A DNA stretch of 64,000 nucleotides from Sulfurimonas hongkongensis (GTDB taxonomy: Bacteria > Campylobacterota > Campylobacteria > Campylobacterales > Sulfurimonadaceae). A model generated the notes under the pieces. It was not told the DNA's origin. It was given only the letters and a program-made list of their open reading frames with translations, and made no database searches. The DNA lies in contig NZ_AUPZ01000005.1 in assembly GCF_000445475.1 (NCBI RefSeq), positions 156,259 to 220,258 on the forward strand. The letters run 5' to 3'. Positions within the stretch are counted from its first letter, which is position 1. Each line of letters opens with the position of its first letter. The translations under genes were made by a program, and so were the position numbers. Shown piece after piece: positions 37,755-46,110 of the stretch.

Positions 37755-38765
37755 TTATGTTTGAGTATCTTGACAACTCTTTGTAAGTTTTTCAAGTTCT
37801 AATTTTAAGTTAGATAGTTTTCTAGTAGAGTTTATAAGCTCCTCTGTTGACTCTATAACTATATCTTCACTATTGTTAAGATGTTTATTTGTCAAAGATT
37901 TATCTTTTAGTTCATCTATGATGGAGTCAAACTCATCAGTTAGTTCTTCAAGTTTCGAAGATGCTCTCTCAGATTGTAAAAGGGCTTCATTTGAGTAGTC
38001 CATGGCGGAGTTTATCTTTTGAATAAAACAGTTTATAGTATCACTGGCTTCTAGTATTTCAGTTTCACTTTCAGCCGTTATCTCTATGGGTTCGAGCTTT
38101 GTTATATCTTTGCTGCTTATAAGTTTTTTGGAGTACTGCATAATGGCTTCCACATGAGATTCGATGGAGCGAAGTTGCAACAAAGAGTATATAAAAAGTA
38201 AGAGAAGTGTAGCCCCTGCCGCATATTGAAATGTTTTTATAAAGTTTGTTTTATTTTCACTATAGTCTGTGTACATTGTGACTAGTTTGTCAACATTATC
38301 AAGTAGTTTTGTGTTGTCTCTATATATTGTAGTGACAATCTCTTCGAGTTCTGCACTTCTATCTACATTTGAGTTTGTAAAAAGCTTAAAGTTTTGTATA
38401 TTTTTGTAAAAGTCATCCCAGAGCGCATTTACCTCTGTATGTTGTAGTGAGATTTGATATGTTGGAACTGGATAGATTTTCTTAACTGAATCTCCATTTC
38501 TTAAAATATTTAAACCCTCGATAAATTCATCAATTGCGGAGTTTAACTCATAAAAGTCTTTGTTAGAACTGTAATGAATGTAAAAAACATTTTTTGCCAT
38601 TTTTTGTGTAAGCATTCTTTGTTTACCAGCAATATTTATAATGAGTGCATCTTTTTGATTTTGTTGATTTAAATATATAGTGATAGCGATAACACTAAGC
38701 ATTAAAGCAATAAGCAGCGCCCCTAGTACTTTTATCTTTGTGCTTATACTTGTAACTTTTTTCAT
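37755..38765 (-). CDS. Membrane sensor with PilJ/NarX-type P-box domain, no output domain
   Basis: A 336-residue protein. TM1 is at about 13-31, a periplasmic helical domain at 32-178, and TM2 at about 180-198. The P-box-like AGKQRMLTQKMAK (46-58) lies right after TM1, as in the nitrate sensors NarX/NarQ and the PilJ N-terminal family. The cytoplasmic part (200-336) is a HAMP-like/coiled-coil stretch without kinase, receptor or cyclase domain. Its ATG overlaps the Crp/Fnr stop by 4 bp, so it is made with that regulator. It lies just upstream of napA. Nitrate sensing is inferred from P-box and location. Confidence 0.78.
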   Translation of the reverse strand: MKKVTSISTKIKVLGALLIALMLSVIAITIYLNQQNQKDALIINIAGKQRMLTQKMAKNVFYIHYSSNKDFYELNSAIDEFIEGLNILRNGDSVKKIYPVPTYQISLQHTEVNALWDDFYKNIQNFKLFTNSNVDRSAELEEIVTTIYRDNTKLLDNVDKLVTMYTDYSENKTNFIKTFQYAAGATLLLLFIYSLLQLRSIESHVEAIMQYSKKLISSKDITKLEPIEITAESETEILEASDTINCFIQKINSAMDYSNEALLQSERASSKLEELTDEFDSIIDELKDKSLTNKHLNNSEDIVIESTEELINSTRKLSNLKLELEKLTKSCQDTQT

Positions 38766-39436
38766 AACATATCTCCCCTATAGATATTATTTAATTTTTC
38801 TTGATTTATAATAGATACCACCGCATTTTCTACTTCTATGATGTGGCTTCTTTTTAGTTTATTTAATACTCTTGAGAGAGTTTCAGGCTGAATATGCAAC
38901 ATAAAAGAGACATCTTGGCGCTTTAGAGAGTTAAACATCTCTAAATCATCACTAAGCATATAAGCAACTTTAGCAGTTGCATCAAAGACAAGCTCTCTAT
39001 TTACGACGCAGTGAAGCTGATGAGTCTTAAGCAGGATCTCATTTATAAACTCATCATTAAGAATGTTTTTAGATAAAAATCTCTTTTTAAACTCCGCAAA
39101 ATCAACTTCTAAAACAACACTATCTTCCATAAATTCAGAGTTAGAGTAGCAATAGATGGAGTTGTCCTCTAGACTAGTAAGTTCAGAGATTAAAGAGCTT
39201 TTATGTATATGATATAAAAATATCTCATTTTCAAATTTATCTATTTTGTAGACTTTTAAAACACCTGAGATTAAGAAGAAAATCTTGTTATACGAATCGT
39301 TTTCATAGTAAAGAATTGAGCCCTTTGGATACTCTATGATAGATGAAATCTCTCTTATATCTTCAACCTGCTCAATGCTTAAAGATTTAAAGAGACTTAG
39401 CTTTTTGATAAGTTCGAGTTTTTCTTGTGCAATCAT
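38762..39436 (-). CDS. Crp/Fnr-family transcription regulator
   Basis: A 224-residue protein with a cyclic-nucleotide-binding-like N-terminal beta roll (about 10-125), a dimer helix and a C-terminal winged helix. The recognition helix QPETLSRVLNKLK has E-x2-S-R, which in Fnr reads TTGAT/C half-sites. It has only two cysteines (SIYCYSN, LHCVV), so an Fnr-type iron-sulfur cluster is unlikely. It is coupled to the P-box sensor downstream and to a 31-codon frame upstream. It probably controls nap, like the nitrosative or nitrate regulators of relatives; this is inference. Confidence 0.86.
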   Translation of the reverse strand: MIAQEKLELIKKLSLFKSLSIEQVEDIREISSIIEYPKGSILYYENDSYNKIFFLISGVLKVYKIDKFENEIFLYHIHKSSLISELTSLEDNSIYCYSNSEFMEDSVVLEVDFAEFKKRFLSKNILNDEFINEILLKTHQLHCVVNRELVFDATAKVAYMLSDDLEMFNSLKRQDVSFMLHIQPETLSRVLNKLKRSHIIEVENAVVSIINQEKLNNIYRGDML

Positions 39437-39528
39437 TTCTTCAAAAGCTCTTTAGATATAAAATTCTCTTCTTCTATGCTTGTTACTATCTCTTTGATTC
39501 GTCTGTTTTTAAATTTTCTTTTTGTCAC
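39433..39528 (-). CDS. Possible 31-residue basic peptide coupled to the Crp/Fnr gene
   Basis: A short frame from GTG (39526-39528) to TGA, which overlaps the Crp/Fnr ATG as ATGA. GAGG lies 8 nt before the GTG, a good ribosome site. The peptide starts MTKRKFKNRRIKEIV and is very basic at first, then acidic. It could be a real small protein, a leader that couples translation, or an N-terminal leftover. No family is recognised. Confidence 0.4.
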   Translation of the reverse strand: MTKRKFKNRRIKEIVTSIEEENFISKELLKK

Positions 39529-39575
39529 GGAATCTACCTCGCATGATATATTGCAGGTATTTTAGCATAAAATTA

Positions 39576-39599
39576 ATGGTATAAAAATTGCTATACCAT
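39576..39599. promoter_or_regulatory. Palindrome between divergent regulator and GGDEF genes
   Basis: Perfect 8-bp arms ATGGTATA and TATACCAT separated by 8 nt, in the 105-bp gap between the 31-codon frame (minus) and the GGDEF gene (plus). The geometry suits a dimeric repressor or activator site able to serve both directions. No T-run follows on either strand, so a terminator is unlikely. Confidence 0.4.
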
Positions 39600-39633
39600 C
39601 TATAAACAATAAATAATATAGTATGGGATTTTA

Positions 39634-40851
39634 ATGGAGTTTATTGAGGCACTAAAGTTAAGAAGTAAGCTTTTGTTTCTTTTTATATTTATCACATTGG
39701 GGTTAATTATAATCGGTATTATGGGGTATTTTAACACTGCTTCAGTGAAAAAAAATCTTGATACTATATACTTCGGCTCTTTCGTCCCAGTCATTGAGCT
39801 AAACAACATACTTCAAGTCTATCATGGAAAAGTCTCAAATACCATCTATAAAGTAAAAAACTCTCAAATGAGTCAAGAACTAGCAGGCATACAGATAAAA
39901 GAAGCCATCTCAAATATAGAGTCAGAGTGGAAGCGATACGAGTCTCATTTTAAGAGAGATTATGAGTTGCAATATGTAGAGTATGCAGCTATTGAGATAG
40001 CAGCTACAAATGATTTTTTTAAGAAAATGACTTTTAATATATCGCTAGATAGCCTTGTGATGGAGAACTTTGAAGCTAGAGTAGAACATATTCACAACAT
40101 TATAAAAAAACTTATAAACTATGAGATTGAGCTTGCAAAGTATGAAAGAAAAAGATTTTTATCAGTATATGATAAGCTAATTTTAAATGTAGGAATCATT
40201 TTAAGTCTTACAATTGTTGGAGTTCTAATCATCTCTTATTATGTTTTTAAAAGTATCCAAAAAGACCATACGAGGCTAGAGATTGCTACTAAAAATCTAC
40301 AAAAGGCAAACAAAAAACTTGAAAATGTCTCCTATACAGATGTACTAACAACTCTTCACAACCGAAGGTATTTCAACTTTGTTTATGATAGAGAGTTAAA
40401 AAGAGCAAAAAGGACAAAATCCTACATAACTTTTATGATGATGGACATAGACTACTTTAAGCAGTATAATGATACTTATGGACATGTAAAAGGCGATTTT
40501 GCACTAAAGAGTGTGGCTAAAGTTTTAAAAGATACCTTGAAACGGCCAAGTGATTTTGTCTTTAGGCTAGGAGGAGAAGAGTTCGGTGCCATACTTACAG
40601 ACATAGATGAGTCAAACAGTGCTTCTCTTGCAAAAGAGATTTGTCAAAGCGTAAAGAAAAGAGGAATAAAACATGAAACCAGTAAAGCAGGTGAGTTTCT
40701 GACCATCTCCATAGGCGTAGTGTGCTCTCAAGCTGATGAAAACCTAGATGTTGATATCCTCATGATGAGAGCCGATGAAATGCTATATAAAGCAAAAGAA
40801 AATGGAAGAGACAGTTATGTTATTACTACAAATGTGGCTAAGATTGAATAG
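39634..40851 (+). CDS. Membrane-bound GGDEF protein (diguanylate cyclase)
   Basis: A 405-residue protein. TM1 (about 12-32) and TM2 (about 185-208) flank a periplasmic four-helix-bundle-like sensor domain. A short coiled coil leads to a GGDEF domain (about 235-400): DVLTTLHNRRYFN, MDIDYFKQYNDTYGH, and the active-site form GGEEF, which is usually active. No RxxD inhibitory site is evident before GGEEF. It makes cyclic-di-GMP. It is divergent from the Crp/Fnr regulator, sharing a palindromic intergenic site. Confidence 0.9.
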   Translation: MEFIEALKLRSKLLFLFIFITLGLIIIGIMGYFNTASVKKNLDTIYFGSFVPVIELNNILQVYHGKVSNTIYKVKNSQMSQELAGIQIKEAISNIESEWKRYESHFKRDYELQYVEYAAIEIAATNDFFKKMTFNISLDSLVMENFEARVEHIHNIIKKLINYEIELAKYERKRFLSVYDKLILNVGIILSLTIVGVLIISYYVFKSIQKDHTRLEIATKNLQKANKKLENVSYTDVLTTLHNRRYFNFVYDRELKRAKRTKSYITFMMMDIDYFKQYNDTYGHVKGDFALKSVAKVLKDTLKRPSDFVFRLGGEEFGAILTDIDESNSASLAKEICQSVKKRGIKHETSKAGEFLTISIGVVCSQADENLDVDILMMRADEMLYKAKENGRDSYVITTNVAKIE

Positions 40852-40952
40852 GTTATAAGTTAAAGTTATTTGTTAATATGGCATTATTATCAATAAATTA
40901 TATTTTTTAAGATATGGTCATATAAGAATTTACTGAGTTAAAGGATATTGAG

Positions 40953-42716
40953 ATGACAATAGACGAACTTAAGAAGTACAATGGTCAAAATGGTGCAAAG
41001 GACTCTGTGCCTAAACATGCAAAATCAGGATTTGATAACAAAGATGCTTCTAAAAGCATCTCTATCTTAATAGGTGGTGCGGCAGGAATGGGTATTGCCA
41101 CGCTTGAGAGTATCCTCAATAGTGCATTTAAAAAGAGCGGCTTTTATGTCTACTCAACAAAGGAGTTTATGTCTAGGGTGCGAGGTGGGAGTAATACTAC
41201 ACTAATTAGAATCTCAGATGCTCTAGTTGAAGCGCCATGTTGGGAAGTTGATATATCCATAGCTTTAGATGCACTCGCTTTAGAGCATATGCAGGGTAGA
41301 TGCCATAAAGATACTATGATTTTTGCAGATGAGGCATTTGGTACAGATGACACTATCTTAGTTGCCATGAAAGAGAGTGCAAAAAAGTTTGGTAGTGCAA
41401 AGTATGCAAATACCTATATAGCAGGTATGCTCTTTGGAGCACTTAGTATTGATAGAGACTTTTTGTTAGAGAGTATTGCAGAACATTTTAAAGATGATGA
41501 AGTAAACAAAGAGGTTGCACAGCTTGGTTATAAAGAGGGCGCTAAACTAGAAGATAAAGTCAATTTTGAGTTGCCAGAAGTTGATACAGAGAGTGTGAAA
41601 AAAATCCACCAGATGGATGGAACTACGGCATGTGGATTTGGCTTTTTAGCAGGCGGATGCAATATGCTAACTGCCTATCCGATGTCTCCATCAACTGGAG
41701 TGCTAAACTTTATGGCTTCTATGACAAAGCATCTTGATATAGCTGTGGAGCAGACTGAAGATGAGATAGCATCTCTGCATATGGTGCTTGGCGGTTGGTA
41801 CGCAGGTGCTAGAGCAATGACCACAACATCTGGTGGTGGTTTTGCTCTGATGGGCGAGGCCTTGAGTCTATCTGGCATGACAGAGACTCCTGCTGTGATA
41901 TATCTAGCTCAAAGACCAGGGCCTGCAACGGGACTTCCTACAAGGAGTGAGCAGGGCGATTTAAATATGGCTATTTATTCGGGGCATGGACCATTTCCTC
42001 GCGTGGTTTTAGCACCAGGATGTTTAAGAGAGTGTATAGACTATGGTTATCTTGCATTTGAGTTAGCAGATCGCTATCAGACTCCTGTTATTTTTCTAAG
42101 TGACCAATACTTAGCAGATACTATCTCCATGATAGAAGATGTAGATTTTGCATCTTACGAAGAGCGCAGATATATCGTAAAGACAGATGAAAATTATGAA
42201 CGATATAGAGATACAGATGATGGCATAAGCCCAAGAGGAATCCCAGGGTTTGGAGATGGACTGATATGCTCTGTAGGTGATGAGCATGATGAGAGAGGCC
42301 AGATTACAGAAGACTACAAGATGCGAGAGCAGATGGTTGCAAAAAGAGCTAGAAAAAATGAAGAGCTACTAAAAGAGATAGTTGCACCTGAGGTTCTAGG
42401 AGATGGAGATATCGCAATTCTTGGTTGGGGTTCAACCAAAGGTGCTATCTTTGAAGTCTTACAAAACCTAGGCAATCCTCATCTAGCACAAGTGCATTTT
42501 GCGTGGGTTTATCCGCTCTCAAAGGAGCAGTTGAGCGTTCTTGAAAAATTCTCTCACATCATTGTAGTAGAGAACAATGCTGATGGTGCCTTTGCAAATC
42601 AGTTAAAGCTTCATGATGTGAAAATTTACAAGCAAATCTTACAATCTAACGGTTTTAATTTCTTTACAGATCAACTAAGCGTAATGATTGAAGAGTCAAT
42701 TAAGGAGATATTATGA
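40953..42716 (+). CDS. korA: 2-oxoacid:acceptor oxidoreductase, fused gamma-alpha subunit
   Basis: A 587-residue subunit of a thiamine-dependent 2-oxoacid:ferredoxin oxidoreductase, probably acting on 2-oxoglutarate. Residues 30-190 are the gamma domain (IGGAAGMGIATLE, SRVRGGSNTTLIRISD). From about 210 the alpha part follows (GFLAGGCNMLTAYPMSPSTGVLNFM, TTTSGGGFALMGEALSL, PGPATGLPTRSEQGDL). In reductive-TCA bacteria these enzymes fix CO2 or run in reverse. An AAAGGA site precedes the ATG. It overlaps korB by 4 bp. Substrate choice is inferred. Confidence 0.9.
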   Translation: MTIDELKKYNGQNGAKDSVPKHAKSGFDNKDASKSISILIGGAAGMGIATLESILNSAFKKSGFYVYSTKEFMSRVRGGSNTTLIRISDALVEAPCWEVDISIALDALALEHMQGRCHKDTMIFADEAFGTDDTILVAMKESAKKFGSAKYANTYIAGMLFGALSIDRDFLLESIAEHFKDDEVNKEVAQLGYKEGAKLEDKVNFELPEVDTESVKKIHQMDGTTACGFGFLAGGCNMLTAYPMSPSTGVLNFMASMTKHLDIAVEQTEDEIASLHMVLGGWYAGARAMTTTSGGGFALMGEALSLSGMTETPAVIYLAQRPGPATGLPTRSEQGDLNMAIYSGHGPFPRVVLAPGCLRECIDYGYLAFELADRYQTPVIFLSDQYLADTISMIEDVDFASYEERRYIVKTDENYERYRDTDDGISPRGIPGFGDGLICSVGDEHDERGQITEDYKMREQMVAKRARKNEELLKEIVAPEVLGDGDIAILGWGSTKGAIFEVLQNLGNPHLAQVHFAWVYPLSKEQLSVLEKFSHIIVVENNADGAFANQLKLHDVKIYKQILQSNGFNFFTDQLSVMIEESIKEIL

Positions 42717-43564
42717 GCCATCTATTTGATAGAAAAGATGTGGATGTTGCGTGGTGTCCGGGTTGTGGTAACTTTGGTATTTTAAAGCTTGTAAAAGAGG
42801 TTTTAGAAGAATTAAAAGTGCAGAAGAAGGACTGTGTAATAGTATCTGGAATAGGGCAGGCGGCAAAGACTCCTTACTATGTCGATACAAATATGTTTGG
42901 GGTTCTCCACGGTAGAGCACTCCCTGTTGCAACTGGCATAAAACTAAGTAATGAAAACCTCCATGTAATCGCCCAGGGCGGAGATGGCGACATGTACGGA
43001 GAGGGTGGCAATCACTTTATCCATACCATAAGAAGAGATGTAAATATAGTAAATATCGTTCACAATAACATGGTCTATGGCCTAACAAAAGGCCAAGCTT
43101 CACCTACGAGCCAAAAGGGCTTTGTAACTGGCGTGCAAGTTGGGGGAGTTATAAATGAGCCATTTAATCCTTTAGCAGTCGCCTTGTCTTTAAAAGCAGG
43201 ATTTGTAGCACGCGTAAATATTGGCAATATAAAACATGCAAAAGAGGTTTTAAAAGAGGCATTTTTACATAGGGGTTACGCACTTGTTGATATTTTGCAG
43301 CCTTGTGTCACATTTAATAAGATAAACACCTATGATTGGTTTAGCGAAAATAGTTATATCTTAGATGACTCTTATGATGCGAGTGATTTTGAGCAAGCTG
43401 TAAAAAAGTCTTATGAGACTATTCCTATGCCCATAGGTATACTTTACAAAAATAAAAATAGCAGAATTCCATTTGAAGATGCTATAAGAGGCAAAGATGC
43501 TAAGCCGCTTCACACTTTAACTCACGATGTTAGTAAGATTCAAAGCTTGTTTGAGAGTTACTAG
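42713..43564 (+). CDS. korB: 2-oxoacid:acceptor oxidoreductase, beta subunit
   Basis: Binds thiamine diphosphate and a [4Fe-4S] cluster. WCPGCGNFGI holds the first Cys pair. GGDGDMYGEGGNHFIHTIRRDVNI is the ThDP site (GDG...N), followed by NNMVYGLTKGQASPTS and a later Cys in ILQPCVTFN. The 283-aa length matches beta subunits of the two-subunit type. No delta ferredoxin subunit is adjacent, so the electron carrier must be encoded elsewhere. Confidence 0.91.
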   Translation: MSHLFDRKDVDVAWCPGCGNFGILKLVKEVLEELKVQKKDCVIVSGIGQAAKTPYYVDTNMFGVLHGRALPVATGIKLSNENLHVIAQGGDGDMYGEGGNHFIHTIRRDVNIVNIVHNNMVYGLTKGQASPTSQKGFVTGVQVGGVINEPFNPLAVALSLKAGFVARVNIGNIKHAKEVLKEAFLHRGYALVDILQPCVTFNKINTYDWFSENSYILDDSYDASDFEQAVKKSYETIPMPIGILYKNKNSRIPFEDAIRGKDAKPLHTLTHDVSKIQSLFESY

Positions 43565-43623
43565 AAAACAAAGTCTTAGAGGCATCATTTACAAAGAAAT
43601 TAAGCCCTTTATTAAACTAGGTT

Positions 43624-43748
43624 TTGAATTAAATGCTCTGAACAATTATTAAGTTGGATCCTGAATCAAGTTCAGGATGACAGACACGCCGTCATTCCGT
43701 GCTTGACACGGAATCTAGTTTATAGATTAATCAGAACACTTAATTCAA
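43624..43748. repeat. MITE-like element, copy 3 (reference length 125 bp)
   Basis: Left end TTGAATTAAATGCTCTGAAC and right end TCAGAACACTTAATTCAA are inverted repeats (complement of the right end: TTGAATTAAGTGTTCTGA, two mismatches over 18 bases). Inside lie the palindrome CCTGAATCAAGTTCAGG and the inverted pair CCGTGCTTGACACGG. No gene inside. It fills most of the 305-bp gap between korB and the DsrE-like gene; the rest of that gap holds the promoter of the latter. Confidence 0.8.
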
Positions 43749-43834
43749 TTTTAACTCTTTAAAAGATTCAATTAGAGTTAGTATTATAATATGAAGTGAT
43801 TTATTTATTAAGTAAATACAATGTTATTCTTCTG

Positions 43835-43840
43835 TATAAT
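43835..43840 (+). promoter_or_regulatory. -10 box of the DsrE-like gene
   Basis: TATAAT preceded by TG-like context (TTCTGTATAATC) and T-rich sequence upstream, 30 bp before the ATG at 43870. An AAGGAA ribosome site lies between. No clear -35 box, as is usual for sigma-70 promoters of this phylum. Confidence 0.5.
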
Positions 43841-43869
43841 CTCTGTAAATTTAAACTTTAAGGAAAAAA

Positions 43870-44310
43870 ATGAAAAAATTAATTACAAAAGTAGCTTTGA
43901 GTGCTATCTTAGTTTTACCAAGTGTGTTGAGCGCAGAGCAAGCAAAAGGTCTAAATGTTTTGATAAACTCAGCAGATACACAAACTCAAGCTATGGCTAT
44001 GGTTTTATCTATGATGAGCATCAAACAGCATAACAAAGAAGTTAGCATAGTTTTATGTGGAGCAGCTGGAGACTTAGCAGATAAAAATGTAAAAAGCACG
44101 CCTGTAAAGAGACCAGATGGCACAGAATCTTCTCCACAACAAAACCTACAGATGCTAATAAAGCTTGGTGCTAAAGTTGAAGTATGTCCACTATATCTGC
44201 CAAATGCTTCAAAAGATGCTTCGGTTTTACTAGAAGGTGTAACAGTAGCTAAGCCTCCGAAGGTAGCAGGAAGACTGCTTGACAAAGATTATCAAAATCT
44301 AAGTTTTTAA
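43870..44310 (+). CDS. Periplasmic DsrE/DsrF-like protein
   Basis: A 146-residue protein with a clear signal peptide ([21 protein letters not shown], cut before EQ). The mature part has the DsrE-like Rossmann layout: [55 protein letters not shown]. Two cysteines (in VLCGA and VEVCP) could handle sulfur or a disulfide. Family members take part in sulfur transfer or are uncharacterised. It has its own promoter and overlaps the convergent chemoreceptor gene by 12 bp. Confidence 0.8.
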   Translation: MKKLITKVALSAILVLPSVLSAEQAKGLNVLINSADTQTQAMAMVLSMMSIKQHNKEVSIVLCGAAGDLADKNVKSTPVKRPDGTESSPQQNLQMLIKLGAKVEVCPLYLPNASKDASVLLEGVTVAKPPKVAGRLLDKDYQNLSF

Positions 44311-45414
44311 ACTAGAGAGAGCATCAACAACACTGGAGATATTTACTCTTGCTTCTTGGAGTGTTTTTTGAGTTCTCTCAGAGAGTTTTCTAACTTCATC
44401 GGCAACTACTGCAAAACCTCGCCCGTGTTCTCCTGCTCTTGCTGCTTCGATGGCAGCGTTTAGAGCTAAAAGATTTGTTTGCTCAGCAATATCTGAGATA
44501 GTGTTTAAGATGCTAAAGATATCTTTTGACTGCTCTTGAAGAGCTTCTACTTTGTTGTCAAATTCTGCTGAGACGATCTCTTTTTCATCTTGAGATTTTT
44601 GTAGTTCAAGTGACTCTTTTATGAGACTCTCTTTTTGCTCATTAAGCTTTTGTATCTTTTTGTTTAACTCACTCTCTAAAAGCTTTTGAGACTCTTGCAT
44701 CTGCTCTTGCTCTTTTTGGAGGGTAGAGTTTTTATTCTCAAGCTCTGAAATTTTTGGTGCGGTTGCACTCAAAGAATTTACTTCTTTGTTTAGCATCTCA
44801 TTTAACTCTTTTAACTTTTGTATCTCAGCATGACTCTCACTTAGTTTTTCATCAGATATATCATCTCGCTCTTTAGCCAGAAGAGTCTCTTTTTTTCTTT
44901 CTGCTTTAAAGATAAGAAAGCCTATAGCTAGACCTAAAAGCAGCCCAAGAAGTCCAAAGATGCCACTAAAAAGCATAGAAGTTTTTTCTATAACTTTGTC
45001 TTTATAGATAATTTTATCTTCATAAACAACTCTATCTTTATAAACAATGTTTTCTTTTGTTTCTCTGTTTTTTATAAGCTCTTTAGCATCTCGCACCATC
45101 TCAACATAGAGTTCTCTCATCTCTCTTATCTGAGATGCATCTATGTTTTGGTTCTCTTCGTGGAGCTCTGAGAGTGTTTTTAGTGTGCGACTCTCAAGAC
45201 CATCAAGCAGAGAACTTCTTGTCTCATCTAGTGATAGTGAGGTTGTTATATTTTCATGGGTTGAGAGTAAAAGAAAGTATAAGGAGACCTTTTGCTCAGC
45301 TGAGAGATTTGGCGAAATCCTATCTACATGTCTGTTTAACTCTTGATAGTTTAACTCTATAGCAGACGCAAATATATTTAAAGATAAAAAAAAGATTAGA
45401 AGTAGTGTTTTCAT
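44299..45414 (-). CDS. Short methyl-accepting chemotaxis protein
   Basis: A 371-residue receptor. It has a signal/TM1 segment (3-18), a periplasmic helical domain of about 120 residues ending in the repeat-like [18 protein letters not shown] (125-141), TM2 (about 147-169), then a coiled coil (180-305). The signalling hairpin [20 protein letters not shown] follows at 309-328. Only about 40 residues follow the hairpin, so the second arm is much shorter than in standard receptors and methylation sites and the CheR pentapeptide are absent or unclear. Confidence 0.85.
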   Translation of the reverse strand: MKTLLLIFFLSLNIFASAIELNYQELNRHVDRISPNLSAEQKVSLYFLLLSTHENITTSLSLDETRSSLLDGLESRTLKTLSELHEENQNIDASQIREMRELYVEMVRDAKELIKNRETKENIVYKDRVVYEDKIIYKDKVIEKTSMLFSGIFGLLGLLLGLAIGFLIFKAERKKETLLAKERDDISDEKLSESHAEIQKLKELNEMLNKEVNSLSATAPKISELENKNSTLQKEQEQMQESQKLLESELNKKIQKLNEQKESLIKESLELQKSQDEKEIVSAEFDNKVEALQEQSKDIFSILNTISDIAEQTNLLALNAAIEAARAGEHGRGFAVVADEVRKLSERTQKTLQEARVNISSVVDALSSLKT

Positions 45415-45462
45415 ATAAAAAGATAAGCAATTTTTATACCAAAAATCACCTATCCTTAAAGT

Positions 45463-46023
45463 TTATGCGTATATGTTTTTGTTAAACTGATCAAACTCTT
45501 GAAGTGTTTTTTCTAGTAGTTTTTGAGTCTGCTCAAAAATATTTTCCATAAATTCAGTCGCATCTGATTGCTTTGACTTTTCTGGAATTTTTAACTCTCT
45601 CATAGATTTGTCAAACATCTCTACAATATTTGTCTTAATATGATTTTTACTATTTTCATCTCTCTCAAGACTAGGTTCAAATATACTAGCTATCTTGTTA
45701 GCTAATTGAGAGACAGGAGACTTAGGAGCCGCATCTTCAAGCTCTTTTAAAAATGAGTCAATATAAGGTTGTGCTACTTTCATAAAAGCGTCTATCTCTT
45801 TTTGATCTTGTGCATCTATGCCATTGCTCTCTACTGAAAACTTAAATGACTGCATCGATGAAAAACTCATAGATGTTTGTGAGCCGTTTTGATTTTGCTT
45901 ATGACTCATAGATGCTGACTGATGGTTTGCAAAGTCCATCTTTATGACGTCTCCACTAGAAGTTCTCATTGCGATATTGAGGTCATGTGCTCTATAAGCA
46001 TCCATCCCATAAGAAGTGTTCAT
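45463..46023 (-). CDS. Uncharacterised conserved-type protein
   Basis: A 186-residue soluble protein I do not recognise. The N-terminal half is polar and strand-like (HDLNIAMRTSSGDVIKMDF); the C-terminal half is helical (VAQPYIDSFLKELEDA, ATEFMENIFEQTQKLLEKTLQEFDQF). There is no signal peptide, TM or Cys. The frame opens at 46035, but GGAGG lies 5 nt before the ATG at 46023, so that start is chosen. It stands alone between the chemoreceptor and the molybdenum locus. Confidence 0.72.
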   Translation of the reverse strand: MNTSYGMDAYRAHDLNIAMRTSSGDVIKMDFANHQSASMSHKQNQNGSQTSMSFSSMQSFKFSVESNGIDAQDQKEIDAFMKVAQPYIDSFLKELEDAAPKSPVSQLANKIASIFEPSLERDENSKNHIKTNIVEMFDKSMRELKIPEKSKQSDATEFMENIFEQTQKLLEKTLQEFDQFNKNIYA

Positions 46024-46110
46024 AATATCCTCCATGATTTTATAGACTATAAATCGACCAAAGGGAGCAAAGTTTTAGGTCTATTTGCAGGGCTTTTTGG
46101 AAGTGAGGCT

